In this document: piece after piece, positions 35,860-49,800 of the stretch
How the letters are laid out: the number at the start of each line of letters is the position of its first letter
How positions within the stretch are numbered: the first letter of the stretch is position 1
Assembly (NCBI GenBank): GCA_964019415.1
Contig: OZ025885.1
Span: 4,428,620-4,492,619 of the forward strand
Source: Ianthella basta
Taxonomy: Eukaryota; Porifera; Demospongiae; Verongiida; Ianthellidae
Direction of reading: 5' to 3'
DNA: 64,000 nt
Notes under the pieces: generated by a model
The model's input: the letters and a program-made list of their open reading frames with translations, nothing else
Told to the model about the DNA's origin: nothing
Databases searched by the model: none
Position numbers and translations under genes: made by a program

Positions 35860-36060
35860 TAGCAAAGCAACACACATGCAACAATGAGGTGGTGCCTCCT
35901 AGTTCCATTGTCTGCTGCCAAGGGTGACAGCAGGTGCAGTAGGCAACTAGGACCAGGGTCCACTGACATGGAGGGGAGGAGGTAGCTACAGAAGTTGGTC
36001 TGTAGCGAGAGGAAGTCAGGGATGTAGCACACATTGTAGGAAGTGGGGAATGATGATGGG
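35860..36060 (-). pseudogene. Second degenerate copy of the HECT terminal exon
   Basis: The minus strand near 36005-35950 reads C-A-G-A-C-C-A-A-C-T-T-C-T-G followed by CTCCTCCCCTCCATG. This closely matches the start of the HECT terminal exon at about 36366 (ATCAACTTCTGGACC, CTCCTCCCCTCCATG). The remainder has decayed and no frame holds. It sits between NLR-2 and the larger HECT pseudogene. Confidence 0.5.
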
Positions 36061-36182
36061 GTCAGCAGACTAGACTGACTGTAATTACTACTGCAGTACA
36101 TGTGTCAGAGACAGGGAGTGGAGGTAGCAAGCTACATGCAAGTTGTCCACTATAAATTGAACTAGCTGCACAAACACTTTAG

Positions 36183-38980
<2,798 letters not shown>

Positions 38981-39472
38981 TCCTCTCACACAACTCAGTA
39001 GCTGTACTCACTCTTTCCCATTAACTGTACACATGAAAGTGAACGTGAACACGAATGCACCTTCATTGGAATGGCCCTATACCATGCTCACTAAAAACTA
39101 ATACACAACTGCATTGTAAACACACACATTCACACACGACATGGCATAGCAATTACAAACATGTGCACACACAAACATACACTAGCACACAACCACACAC
39201 AGGTGTATGCATGTTATGGAAGCAGCAAACAAAATGGCTGCCTGCAGACAGGGTTGGGTACAAGACTAGACTGTGATAGAATGGAACAGCTAAGTGGGAT
39301 GGACAGGAAGAGTTATGATGATGGTGCTTAGACGTTGCTACGCGAGAGATGCCATTTTAACATGACGTAATGAACGCTTTGGCTATATTAGTTCGCCTAA
39401 TTCTCCTTCAGATTTAGTTCAATATTCAAAAGTGACTCTTGCAGTTAGGCCCCTGCAAAGGCTAGGTTTGTT

Positions 39473-39824
39473 GCTTGAAGGATCACTGGGTTTACACCAC
39501 CAACCAACTACGCCAGTATTGGTGTTACAGTTGGTTGGGAGCAGCTATGCTGCTTCTATGTGTTGAAACCACAAGTGTTTTAGCTTGTGGTGGATACATA
39601 TGGAGGTGACATTCATCCTATTACCATCAGTATGCCACACTGATGAGCCCCAATTAGGGCGAAACAGCTGTCTGTGGCTCTTCCATCTTTGTAGGATGTT
39701 AGGGGGAAGGGAATCACTGGTTGCCAACTCACCAACTTAATAGGGCCTTTTGGGTCTCCCAACCAACTGTAACACCAATACTGGTGTAGTTGGTTGGTGG
39801 TGTAAACCCAGTGATCCTTCAAGC
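39473..39824. mobile_element. Fold-back element carrying a hammerhead ribozyme
   Basis: Inverted arms of 69 bp at 39473-39541 and 39756-39824 with one mismatch (words GCTTGAAGGATCACTGGG and CCCAGTGATCCTTCAAGC). The direct repeat TTAGTTCAATAT lies at 39414-39425 and 39825-39836: the right copy abuts the right arm, the left copy is 47 bp outside the left arm. So the inserted unit is probably 39426-39824. A 12-bp target duplication, a one-sided extension and an internal ribozyme resemble Penelope-like terminal units or retrozymes more than DNA-transposon MITEs. No protein is encoded. Confidence 0.85.
39634..39678 (+). ncRNA. Type I hammerhead ribozyme
   Basis: All core positions match the consensus. 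Stem I is GCCACA (39634-39639) with TGTGGC (39673-39678), six perfect pairs. The core CTGATGA is at 39640-39646. Stem II is GCCC (39647-39650) with GGGC (39657-39660) around a six-base loop CAATTA. GAA is at 39661-39663. Stem III is the self-complementary ACAGCTGT (39664-39671). The cleavage base is C39672, scission expected between 39672 and 39673. The loopless stem III is typical of animal type I hammerheads thought to work as dimers. Confidence 0.9.
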
Positions 39825-40134
39825 TTAGTTCAATATCCTAGCAACGCCGCCGCGGTCCAATTAGAGGTGCGTACGTTAGTATCCCTGGCCAAAGGTAGCT
39901 TGCGCACGGTTTGAAAGGCAATTGCGGTATTTCCCGCCATTTTCTAATTACTACACAGTTGGCTTCCGGTCACCTATTCCGTATTCTTTTCGGTAGATTT
40001 GCGCAGAATCTAGGTGCTAGCCCTCACCTTAAGGATTACAGAAATATGGTACAAATGCCTGCACCATTGCCCTATAGTTGAGACTAAGTGTGCTGCCTCA
40101 GCTTGGCTGCCCACTATAAAAAGTACAGAAACTA

Positions 40135-40390
40135 GAAATAATAAAAATTTTCTACAAAAATTGTAAGGATGTAGGGATGGCATAAAAAGGACAGAAGCAA
40201 GTAAAGGCTGCTACACAGTGGAGCATTAACCATTGTCCCTACATTCAGGGGTGTAGGACTATAGGGTGAGACATTCTTGCATGTAGGAACCATGGTTAAC
40301 ACTCCACTGTGTAACAGCCTTAACTTGTTTCTGTCCTTTTTATGCCATCCCTACATCCTTATAATTTTACAGAAAATTTTATTATTTGTA
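40135..40390. repeat. Fold-back repeat with arms of about 100 bp
   Basis: GGATGTAGGGATGGCATAAA at the left mirrors TTTATGCCATCCCTACATCC at the right. CACAGTGGAG mirrors CTCCACTGTG. The core includes CCCTACATTC. Probably a non-autonomous element; class unknown. Confidence 0.8.
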
Positions 40391-40766
40391 TATAGGATAA
40401 TTATAACGGGTTGAGGTTAAGATAGTCAATCTTATCACTTGAGGCCTATATATCTAGTAGCTAAGGCCAGTCCATATAATTATAATCCATACAGCTATAC
40501 AGGCCTGGGGGTATACTGGTTTATATTAAATGCATATAATGGCCATGGGACTGCACCTCATGCAGCTATATATATTCAATACATGCACACACACTACTAT
40601 AAATTATATAAAAAGTAGTATACTAGTACTGCATTAGCATGCATATGAGACTATATAATTATATACACCACATATAGTTATTACTTAATGATTATACCAT
40701 TAAATTGTACTAATGCCCACAAACGTATTATTGACATAATAATTAGTTAATAATTAGTAATATCAA

Positions 40767-43700
40767 ATGGCGGCAAAAATGGCGGCAGCACCGCATTGTC
40801 AATCTCAGTCCAATTCACGGTGCTGCCCCTGCATGAAGAATGGCCAATGTGTCAGATGCCTGTGCGTGAAGAATGGCAGACTTTATGTAGATTGCTGGCC
40901 GTCCACATCCCAGCCCAATCAATGTATGAACAAACCTGAGGTGGGTCACCAATCTACAGTGAATGGCACTACCGATCATCAGCCTGCCGTTGATCTACAA
41001 CCAGACACCGTTCCACCACCAGACACCGTTCATCAATTAGCCAGTGATCAACAACTTGATATCTCTACACAAGCTGACATTGAATCCCTGATTTCACACC
41101 TTAGCTCGCCGATTAGGACTGTGAAGCAAATACCTCGGCTCTCTAGAGTGACTGTCACAGGAAGGCTGGCCAATGTGATTAGGCAGGTCGTCTCTAGAAA
41201 CGATGTGTCCTCTTGGGTGGGATTGCTCTCCTTTTCCAAGAAATGTCTGCAAACACCTGTCAGAGGGGGTAAGCACTGGAGTTTGGCAACCCTGATCAAC
41301 CAGCAGGTGACCCAGGAACCGTCCACCGAGACACCTGCTACTCAGCCTCCCCAGCAAGTGAGACCACCCAAAAAGCACAACCAGATGGAGCAGCTGGCCT
41401 CCAGGGTCTCCAGTAAACTGGAAGAGGGTGATTACCGAGGGGTTGTCCGGCTGGCTTGCAGCGAGGATGCTATTGTAGAACCCAGTAGTGAGACCCTACA
41501 AGCCCTCAAAGCTAAGCATCCCCTGCCACCGCCTGACTCTGACATCCCTTCCTTGGAACACACATCACCACTTGCTTTCACCGTTGATACCCAAGTCATC
41601 ATGAGGGTAATCTCATCCTTCCCCAAAGGATCGAGTGGGGGCTTTGATGGCCTACTCCCCAACATCCCAAAGACCTTACAAGTCCATCAGCAGGTGATGG
41701 GGGCGCATCCCTCTTAACAGCCCTAGTAGGTCTTACCACACTGATTCTTGATGGCAGAACCCCCCCCCCCCCCCCCTCTATCCGCCCCTTCTTCTTTGGA
41801 GCAAATCTGACTGCCTTAACTAAGAAAAGTGGTGGTATTTGCCCAAATGCAGTAGGTTGCACTCTGAGAAGGCTTGCCTCAAATGTGCCAGCCTACATGC
41901 CCTCGAATCCATTCCCCAGACGTTGGCACCCCACCAGCTGGGTTTTGGAGTCGCGGGTGGCATTGAGATGGCTGTCCATGCCAGCCGAATTTACCTGAAT
42001 CACCTACCCCCCCCCCCCCCCCCCACCAAGCCATGGTAAAAGTAGATTTTACGAATGCATTCAACTCTCTACGTCGGGACAAAATGCTGAGAGCTGTCAA
42101 GGACCACATCCCAGATCTGCTGCCTTTCGTCCACTCAGCATACAGTTCTCCTTCCATCCTTTTGTGGAATGATGTGCAAGTGTCGTCTGCTGAGGGCATA
42201 CAGCAGGGGGACCCCTGGGCCCAATGCTGTTTTGCCTGGGTATTCACAACCTGGTATCCAGCCTGTCATTGGAATTCAGTGTTCTACCTTGACGATGGCA
42301 CAATTGGCAGGAGTTTTGAAGACATCGAATCAGACCTATTGAAAATTGAGAATCAGGGGAAGGCATTAAGGCTATTCCTACTTGTAGACAAGTCTGAAGT
42401 GCTGTCTCGCAGTGAGTCCTCAGTCAGCCTTGTTCTGACGCCTTTTCCAGGTCTGCAGTATGTTCATGCCTCCCATGCCATCTTGTTGGGTTCTCCCCTA
42501 GGGAAGGAGGCTCTGCAGGCTTGCATTGAGGAACAATGTCGCCAGTTGAAAGTGACCAGGGAACGACTTTGCCACCTCCAAATGCACGATGCCTACACTA
42601 TCCTGCGACACTTCCTTTCCATCCTGAAGGTCTTGCACATCTTACGAACGTCACAAGCCTTTTGTCCCCACTCCTTGAGTCTTGGGACCACCTTCTGGAG
42701 TCCATTGTTTTTAGGATCACCAACATTGATTTTGCTCAGGGAGACTCATGGCTCCAGGCAACCCTCCCTGTGAAATCAGGTGGCCTTGGGTTTTGAAGTG
42801 CCTCCACTCTTGCACCATCTGCCTTTTTGGCATCTGCTGGTGGGGCCTCAGACCTAATGCAGGAGCTTCTCCCCGACCACCTGTCATCTACCCCATACCT
42901 TGACAGGGACCTGGCTCTGTCTAGATGGAAACAGGCACTGCCTGAAGACACACTGGTCCCTTCTGCCGTAAATCGCCAGAAATCCTGGGACAGACCTGTA
43001 GTCCAGCACACGTTCAACACCCTTCTGGAGCACTGCACCAATGAGATCTCAAGATCATGGCTGCTTGGTGTCGGCTCATTCGAGTCTGGAGCATGGTTGA
43101 ACGCACCACCTATCTCCTAACTTGGTCTTCGCATGCCCAACGAGGCTATCCGTATTGCCATTGGTCTCAGAGTGGGCGCCTCCATATGCCTACCCCACTC
43201 CTGCAGCTTCTGTGGAGGACCTGTCGACAAGTTTGGCCTTCATGGTCTGAGCTGCAGGATGAGCCAAGGCAGAATCCCTCGCCATCAGATGCTTAAATAA
43301 CACCATCTACCACTCGTTAGCTTCAGCCAACATCCCCAGCAGACTTGAACCATCTGGCCTTCACAGAGCTGATGGGAAGCGCCCAGATGGTGTTACCCTC
43401 ATCCCATGGACGGAGGGAAAATTCTTCATGTGGGGCGCAACATGCGTGGACTCCTTTTGTGACTCCTGCATTCTGGGATTGTCCAGGGAAGCGGGAGGGG
43501 CTGCAGCCGCAGCAGAGAAGAACAAGTACGCCCACCATGACAGCTAGGTCCTATGTATACCAGCCTATTGCAGTGGAAACCTGCGGCACAATAGGTCCAG
43601 ATTCATTGAGTTTCCTCCGAAACCTAGGCCGCAGGCTGAAGTCAACCACAGGGGAGCCTCAGTCTTTCACATACCTGCTCCAGCGACTATCCATGGCTAT

Positions 43701-43926
43701 ACAGATGGGGAACTCTGCCTCTGTGCAGAGCACTTTGGAGCTGCTAGGACTCCAGTCTATTGATTGATTGATTGATTTAATTGAATTGATTTGATTGATT
43801 TTATTTGATTTAATTCATCAATATGATTGTTCAATTAATGTAATGCGTATCTGTGTCTTTTTGTCTTATAATAATAATTATCATTATTATCATTTATTAT
43901 TACTATTATAATAAAGTGACCCTTCA
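40767..43926 (+). mobile_element. Near full-length RLE-type LINE, family B (inactivated)
   Basis: Starts with an ATG in AAAATGGCGG context. The N-terminal frame (40767-41717) has a Cys-rich cluster (C-C-P-C-M-K-N-G-Q-C-V-R-C-L-C-V). The reverse transcriptase region follows with L-T-A-L-T-K-K-S-G-G-I (about 41807), V-K-V-D-F-T-N-A-F-N-S-L (42036), Q-Q-G-D-P (about 42205) and F-Y-L-D-D-G (about 42280). Then come a zinc knuckle C-S-F-C-G-G-P-V-D (43199 on) and an endonuclease with R-H-Q-M-L and P-D-G-V-T. Two long C runs (41760-41777, 42007-42024) and several frameshifts break it. It lies upstream of the tail-to-tail copy at 43976-44955. Confidence 0.82.
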
Positions 43927-44955
43927 AAAAAAGAAAAAAATAATAATAATTATTATTATTATAAAAAATAATGTGTGAAGGGTCACTTTATTATAATAGT
44001 AATAATAAATGCTAATACTGATAATTATTATTATGAGACAAAGAGACACAGATACGCATTACATTAATTGAACAATCATATTGATGAATTAAATCAAATA
44101 AAATCAATCAAATCAATTCAAGTAAATCAATCAATCAATCAATAGACTGGAGTCCTGGCAGCTCCAAAGTGCTCTACATAGGACCTGTCAATGTGGGCGT
44201 ATTTGCTCTGCTTGTTCTTCTCTGCTGCGGCTGCAGCCCCTCGCGCTTCCCTGGTCGATCCCCGAATGCGGGAGTCACAAAAGGAGTCCACGCATGTTGC
44301 GTCCCACATGAGGAATTTTCCCTCCGTCCATGGGATGAGGGTAACACCATCTGGGCACTTCCCATCAGCTCTGTGAAGGCCAGATGGTTCAAGTCTGCTG
44401 GGGATGTTGGCTGAAGCTAACGAGTAGTAGATGGTGTTATTCAGCATCTGATGGCGAGGGATTCTGCCTTGGCTCATCCTGCAGCTCAGACCATGAAGGC
44501 CAAACTTGTCGACAGGTCCTCCACAGAAGCTGCAGGAGTGGGGTAGGCATATGGAGGCGCCCACTCTGAGACCAATGGCAATACGGATAGCCTCATTGGG
44601 CATGTGAAGACCCAGTTAGGAGATAGGTGGTGTGTTCAACCATGCTCCAGACTCGAATGAGCCGACACCAAGCAGCTGTGATCTTGAGATCTCATTGGTG
44701 CAGTGCTCCAGAAGGGTGTTGAATGTGTGCTGGACTACAGGTCTGTCCCAGGATTTCTGGCGATTTATGGCAGAAGGGACCGGTGTGTCTTCAGGCAGTG
44801 CCTGTTTCCATCTAGACAGAGCCAGGTCCCTGTCAAGGTATGGGGTAGATGACAGGTGGTCGGGGAGAAGCTCCTGCATTAGGTCTGAGGCCCCACGAGC
44901 AGATGCCAAAAAGGCAGATGGTGCAAGAGTGGAGGCACTTCGAAACCCAAGGCCA
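42781..44955. repeat. Large palindrome: two LINE-B 3' ends in inverted, tail-to-tail array
   Basis: Left arm 42781-43926, right arm 43976-44955, loop 43927-43975 (A/T-rich). The arms meet at CCCTTCA / TGAAGGG and match through the tail (TGATTGATTGATT words) and the endonuclease region. The right arm lacks about 160 bp present at about 43550-43725 of the left arm, and the left arm has a one-base insertion at about 43296 that shifts its frame. Confidence 0.88.
43976..44955 (-). mobile_element. 5'-truncated LINE-B copy, inverted
   Basis: The minus-strand frame 44603-44139 keeps the zinc knuckle C-S-F-C-G-G-P-V-D-K-F-G-L-H-G-L-S-C, R-H-Q-M-L-N-N-T, C-P-D-G-V-T-L-I-P-W and W-D-A-T-C-V-D-S in one frame. 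This fits a PD-(D/E)xK-type restriction-like endonuclease. The frame is better preserved than in the left copy. Its 5' edge at 44955 abuts an ATT microsatellite. Confidence 0.8.
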
Positions 44956-45106
44956 TTATTATTATTATTATTGAAATTGTAAATCTACAAAAAAAACATT
45001 TAAGGCTTACATATAAACACAGTATAAAATATAGTACTGTAGATATGACATTGCTCGAAGGGTGGGCATTCAGCTAGTACTGTACATATTACATTAATAG
45101 TACTGA

Positions 45107-45343
45107 TCAGTCCACATCCACATATGTCACAGTCTTCAGTGTGTGCTTCACTGACTCCTTCATCTCTTCAGGAACATTCCATAGTGCAATATGTGTAATG
45201 AAAGTGTTTGTGGCCAGTCCATCACAAATGGTTTGAACAGCTCTTGACTTCTGTCTGACACCAAACGACAGCTGCACCTCCCTCACTTTAGCACTGGCAG
45301 CAGCTTCTTCTGCCTCCTTCCACTGATCTTCACTCAAGCAATC
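45107..45343 (-). CDS. NLR-3 terminal exon
   Basis: Acceptor CTTATTCAG, 78 codons and TGA. Starts D-C-L-S-E-D-Q-W, ends T-V-T-Y-V-D-V-D. Six bases shorter than in NLR-2. A fold-back element (45418-45575) lies in the intron just upstream. Confidence 0.8.
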   Translation of the reverse strand, partial: DCLSEDQWKEAEEAAASAKVREVQLSFGVRQKSRAVQTICDGLATNTFITHIALWNVPEEMKESVKHTLKTVTYVDVD

Positions 45344-46781
45344 CTGAATAAGGAGAGAGCATAGAAGAAACAAATCATACCACAATGATTCGGTAGAGGC
45401 TAATAGCTGCAGTTGTAGATTTAGCAAATAATTAGATGAGCAATAGTGCAGCTTGAAGAAAGGGGGGGGGGGGGTTGCAAGAAGTAAGCAGTTGACGAGC
45501 GCTCTCGAGCCGAAACGTCCTGCAACCCTCCTTTCTTCAAGCTGCAGTATTGCTCACCTAATTATTTGCTAAATCACACCACAACACACAGGACTCCTAT
45601 TCCAGTGTAGCATATCCACAGTATTACCAGTGTAGTACATAAATGTGTATGTGACAGTATCAGACGTCACGCTCGTGACATCTATTTAAGAATGTGCCCG
45701 GTTCGTGGCGTCTCCTATCTTCATGTATTTGCGTGCTTTTCGGCGAAACTAGCCGAGCCGCAGCAAAGAAGAACAATTGAAGGCCATGGTTAAGCTCTTA
45801 TCAAAGGGTTAAGGGCCGCAATGTACCCAAAGTCAACCTGGAGTACATGTAAGAAGAAAGCGTCGCATGCTGCTGTTACCCCATTTTGTCTTTTCATATT
45901 CTTATTCTTTCCCACTGAATTTTTGCGCGCTCCTAGCACAAGACACAGGACACCTATGGACTTAAGTCACGTACCAGGACTCACACACGTACCTGAAGGG
46001 TGAAAATCTGAGCGCTGGTGGCAATCCAATTCATACAGCATTGGAGCGAGCGCACAGTTTGTTGCTCCAGTGTATTAAACATACCTGAATGCCGCCATTT
46101 TGTTGTGCTGGGATACCGTACGGTACACGGCAGCCGCTTCATTTAAAGCGGCATACCTGTGCTCAACGCTCTGCACAATCTTCAGCGAATTTAAGGAAGG
46201 GGTATTAGTCAGCGCTGGTATCAATCTGATGTAACCATATTCCTTTGAATGTGCAAAACTGTACAAACTGGTATAAAAATTTCTTTAGAATTAAAAGGGA
46301 TTTAGAAATGGCCAGCAGAAAAAGCTACTTGGCATAAGGCCTATTAGGTCTACAGCACAAGCTTTTGACACCCTACATGTGGATTGAGGTATTACCTGTT
46401 GCGCTTCGTCGCTTCTTTCTACTCCTTCTCAAAGAGCTGCCCATCATCTCTGGAACAAAATTTTGTCATGATGGCAAAGTTCCCAAGTACCTGCTTGCAT
46501 CCACCGGCTCAATAGAAATATCTTCTTTACATCCAAGTGTCGCTTATAGTTCAAAATATATAGATTTTACTATACAATATCTGGAGGTATTCTACTTTTG
46601 TAAGTAGTTCTGGGCAATGTGGGTTTGCTCTTGATCATTTCAGCATAAGAACAATTTAAACACTTGTAAATTAAGATCAGTCATTGGAAGCTAATTAGCC
46701 CAATTAGTTGGTTATTTAGTCATAGCGAGGTATTGGTGCAAATAGTTAGTGGGAACTGAAATAAATCAATACCGCCAACCC

Positions 46782-46841
<60 letters not shown>

Positions 46842-49800
46842 CATGCATGCTCACTGGTCAGAGCACACTCACAGAACATGGCTATATTCATACAGAAGTA
46901 ATGTCCAAAACGCTCTCACAAACTACATCACCACATCAGATGAAGTGCAGTACCAATGACAGTGGATTGGGCAATAGTCTGAACTAACCAACTAACCTAC
47001 AGATCACAAGGCTACTAATAGTAGAGTATTGATGTGCACATTGGCAGAACACATTGCTACTTACCCAATTCACACCAGGAGGCCACACATCGAGGTTCTC
47101 TAGTGGCTCTTTCCTCTCTGCCAGTGCTCTGATAACTGGCAATGGAAGGTGACAAATCCAAAGTTTACACAGTTGAGCCATGGCAGCCACACAAGTGCTA
47201 AGTGCACCAACAACATCATCAGGGAGAGGTTCACTCCCTGCAGTGAAAGACAAGAGGATGTCATCATCATAACACACAACAAACCATGCATGTAGCACAC
47301 AACATCTCAAACACAATCCACACATTTAGTGAAGGGACATAGAAGAGCTCCCTTTGACATACAATGGACTGGATAGCATAACACATTGCATGAACCTACA
47401 ACTTGTAAAGATCACATGTATCTGTACATGTACTGGACTAGGAGTCTATAAGGACTGACCCATGCACACAGGAACGTACAACACAAAGGGAAGTGTGTGG
47501 GGGTACTCCCAAAGGACGAAGCAATGGGGACAGAGTTTACTGCCACATCATACACACTACATGAGTGTGTCATGAGAAGGGACATAGTACAATGACTCAC
47601 TGCAAAGACTGAGGTACTGTATGGAGGTGTTCCTGCCCATGGCAAGTGCCCTCAGCATGTTGACAATGAAAGCATCACATCCACAAAGCCCCAGTTTGTT
47701 CAAATGCTTGTTTTCTGATAGACTAGTCTCCACTTGCTGCCATCCACTGTCATCCTACAAGGGAACAAGAACCATCAAAACATCAGTACACTGCAGAGTG
47801 TGGGTGGTTAGGTACGTACACATGTGTGAATGGATGTGTGTGATGTGTGTGAGCATATATGTGTATGCATATACGTGCGTGTGACCAGAGTGGACTGTGA
47901 CACCATTACACATTCCTTTTGATGGTGAGGTAGGGATGCTCAATAATGACGGACTGTTGACAGAATATGTGAGCGGATTTGAGAAAACAACCCACAGCAA
48001 TAGAGAACTCAACCACTCTGCTTTAAGGTAGTAGGTATGGCTAAAGTGACCAAATCAGTTGGCCTTCATTTTTAGTGGTTGAGTTGTCTTCATCATCAGA
48101 AATCTTAACTCAAAGTTCCAAGTCTGTACTTTCACGCTGTCACAAGTTATGAAAAAATGAAACTTCGGCGATTTGTCAAATTAGTGTTAATAGTCTGAAT
48201 CGTAATTGCTGACTGCTGGCAGTAGGAATGTTTAAACATAGGTACGGAAGGTGACAGATATGAAATGAGGTGTAAAACCACAACTATTTGGCCCTCTAAA
48301 TTAAGGGCGAGGGAAGTATTGCAGATTTAGGCATCTTCTGGGCGATCATTCCACTTGCAAAGCTCAAACGTTCCTGGATTCTGTGTTACAAAGGTTGTTC
48401 CTAGCGTTGGGTTAGGTAGTGAGTACAAAATGTTTCAATGGCACCTACTCTGGCATACCACTGTGCGTGTTAAAGGTGTTGTGGCAGAGCTATCTAGTCT
48501 GAAGTGTTACAATGGACCCAAATGCGGTTTGCTTCATCGTGTAGAGCATTATGTTGGGCAGATTCCTGTGGCAGCGGCAACGAAAAATCGTTTCTGTGAT
48601 CGAGTTATCACAAATTTCATAAGTTAGAAAGGGATAGAGAATAACTCCACAACTAGATGGAAACTGGTAAGTCGCTGCCATAGGTTTGTGCACACATGTC
48701 TATAGATTGTATATCCCTGGTTTGGTCCATCTCAGCCTTTGGGGGCAGAAGAAGATTGAATCTCCCTACAGTTGCTTGACTTCAATCAAGGTGATAATTT
48801 TTTACTTTCACTTAGATTATCTCAATAAGGGAATCACTGATCAATTAATGAGTGACACCAAATAATGGGAAATTTACCTGTTTATCACATTTGTAATAAT
48901 CATCATTGATGGACTTACGGTTACATAGGCAAGAGTAATGTACCCTAAAGGAAGCTTTTAGCTGTACCTATTACCTTAACACAATGCCACTAACTCAAAA
49001 TCAATGCACTGCATGAAGTGGGTCGTTTTCTCAAATCCACTCACATATGATGTTCAATAATAGGCAATTGTTGTATAATAATACATACCCTAAGGTCAAC
49101 ACTAATCATAACTGTAAACAAGTACACTTTGAAGACAGTAATTATTGCACATTACTGGTATATTCCAGACACTTTTATAACAGTAATAATGTAGTGGTAG
49201 TAGGAAGAACTTGGGAAATGTGTACAAACTAAGGAAAGTGTGGGCAGTGAAGCAGACACTGATATGTGCATGTGTGTGTAGTGCAGTGCTGGTTGATAGT
49301 GCCTTTCACAATCACGATTGTTGCTAGTGTAATATTCACAATATTGAACTCTATCACGATAGCCAATGCCTGGCATACAATGTAGCAAGCAGAAGAAATG
49401 TGACATATGAGTTATTAAACTCATTACCATTCATTAATTCATGAAGGTCTTTCCCTCTACTAATGGCAACAAGGATTGAGTAAAGTAAAAAAAATCCAAA
49501 CTCCAAACAATTAACAATTCACCAAAGCACAAAAGTACAGTGTGGTGCCATGCTATAGTAGCGGGAAAATTAATTGTTATACCCAATTGCTTTCATTTCC
49601 TTTGAATTAAGCTTTACGGGATATAACCACTTCATTCACTAACCATTTTGAATCCATAATAGGCCTAGACATACAACATGGCAATCAAAAAGAATTCTGC
49701 CAAGCTTCGCCAAGAAAGCTCTAAACTGACACACTGTTGGAACAAAATCAAAACTAATAGGCTAATTTCCCACAAGTGCATGAGAACTCAATATCCTGCT

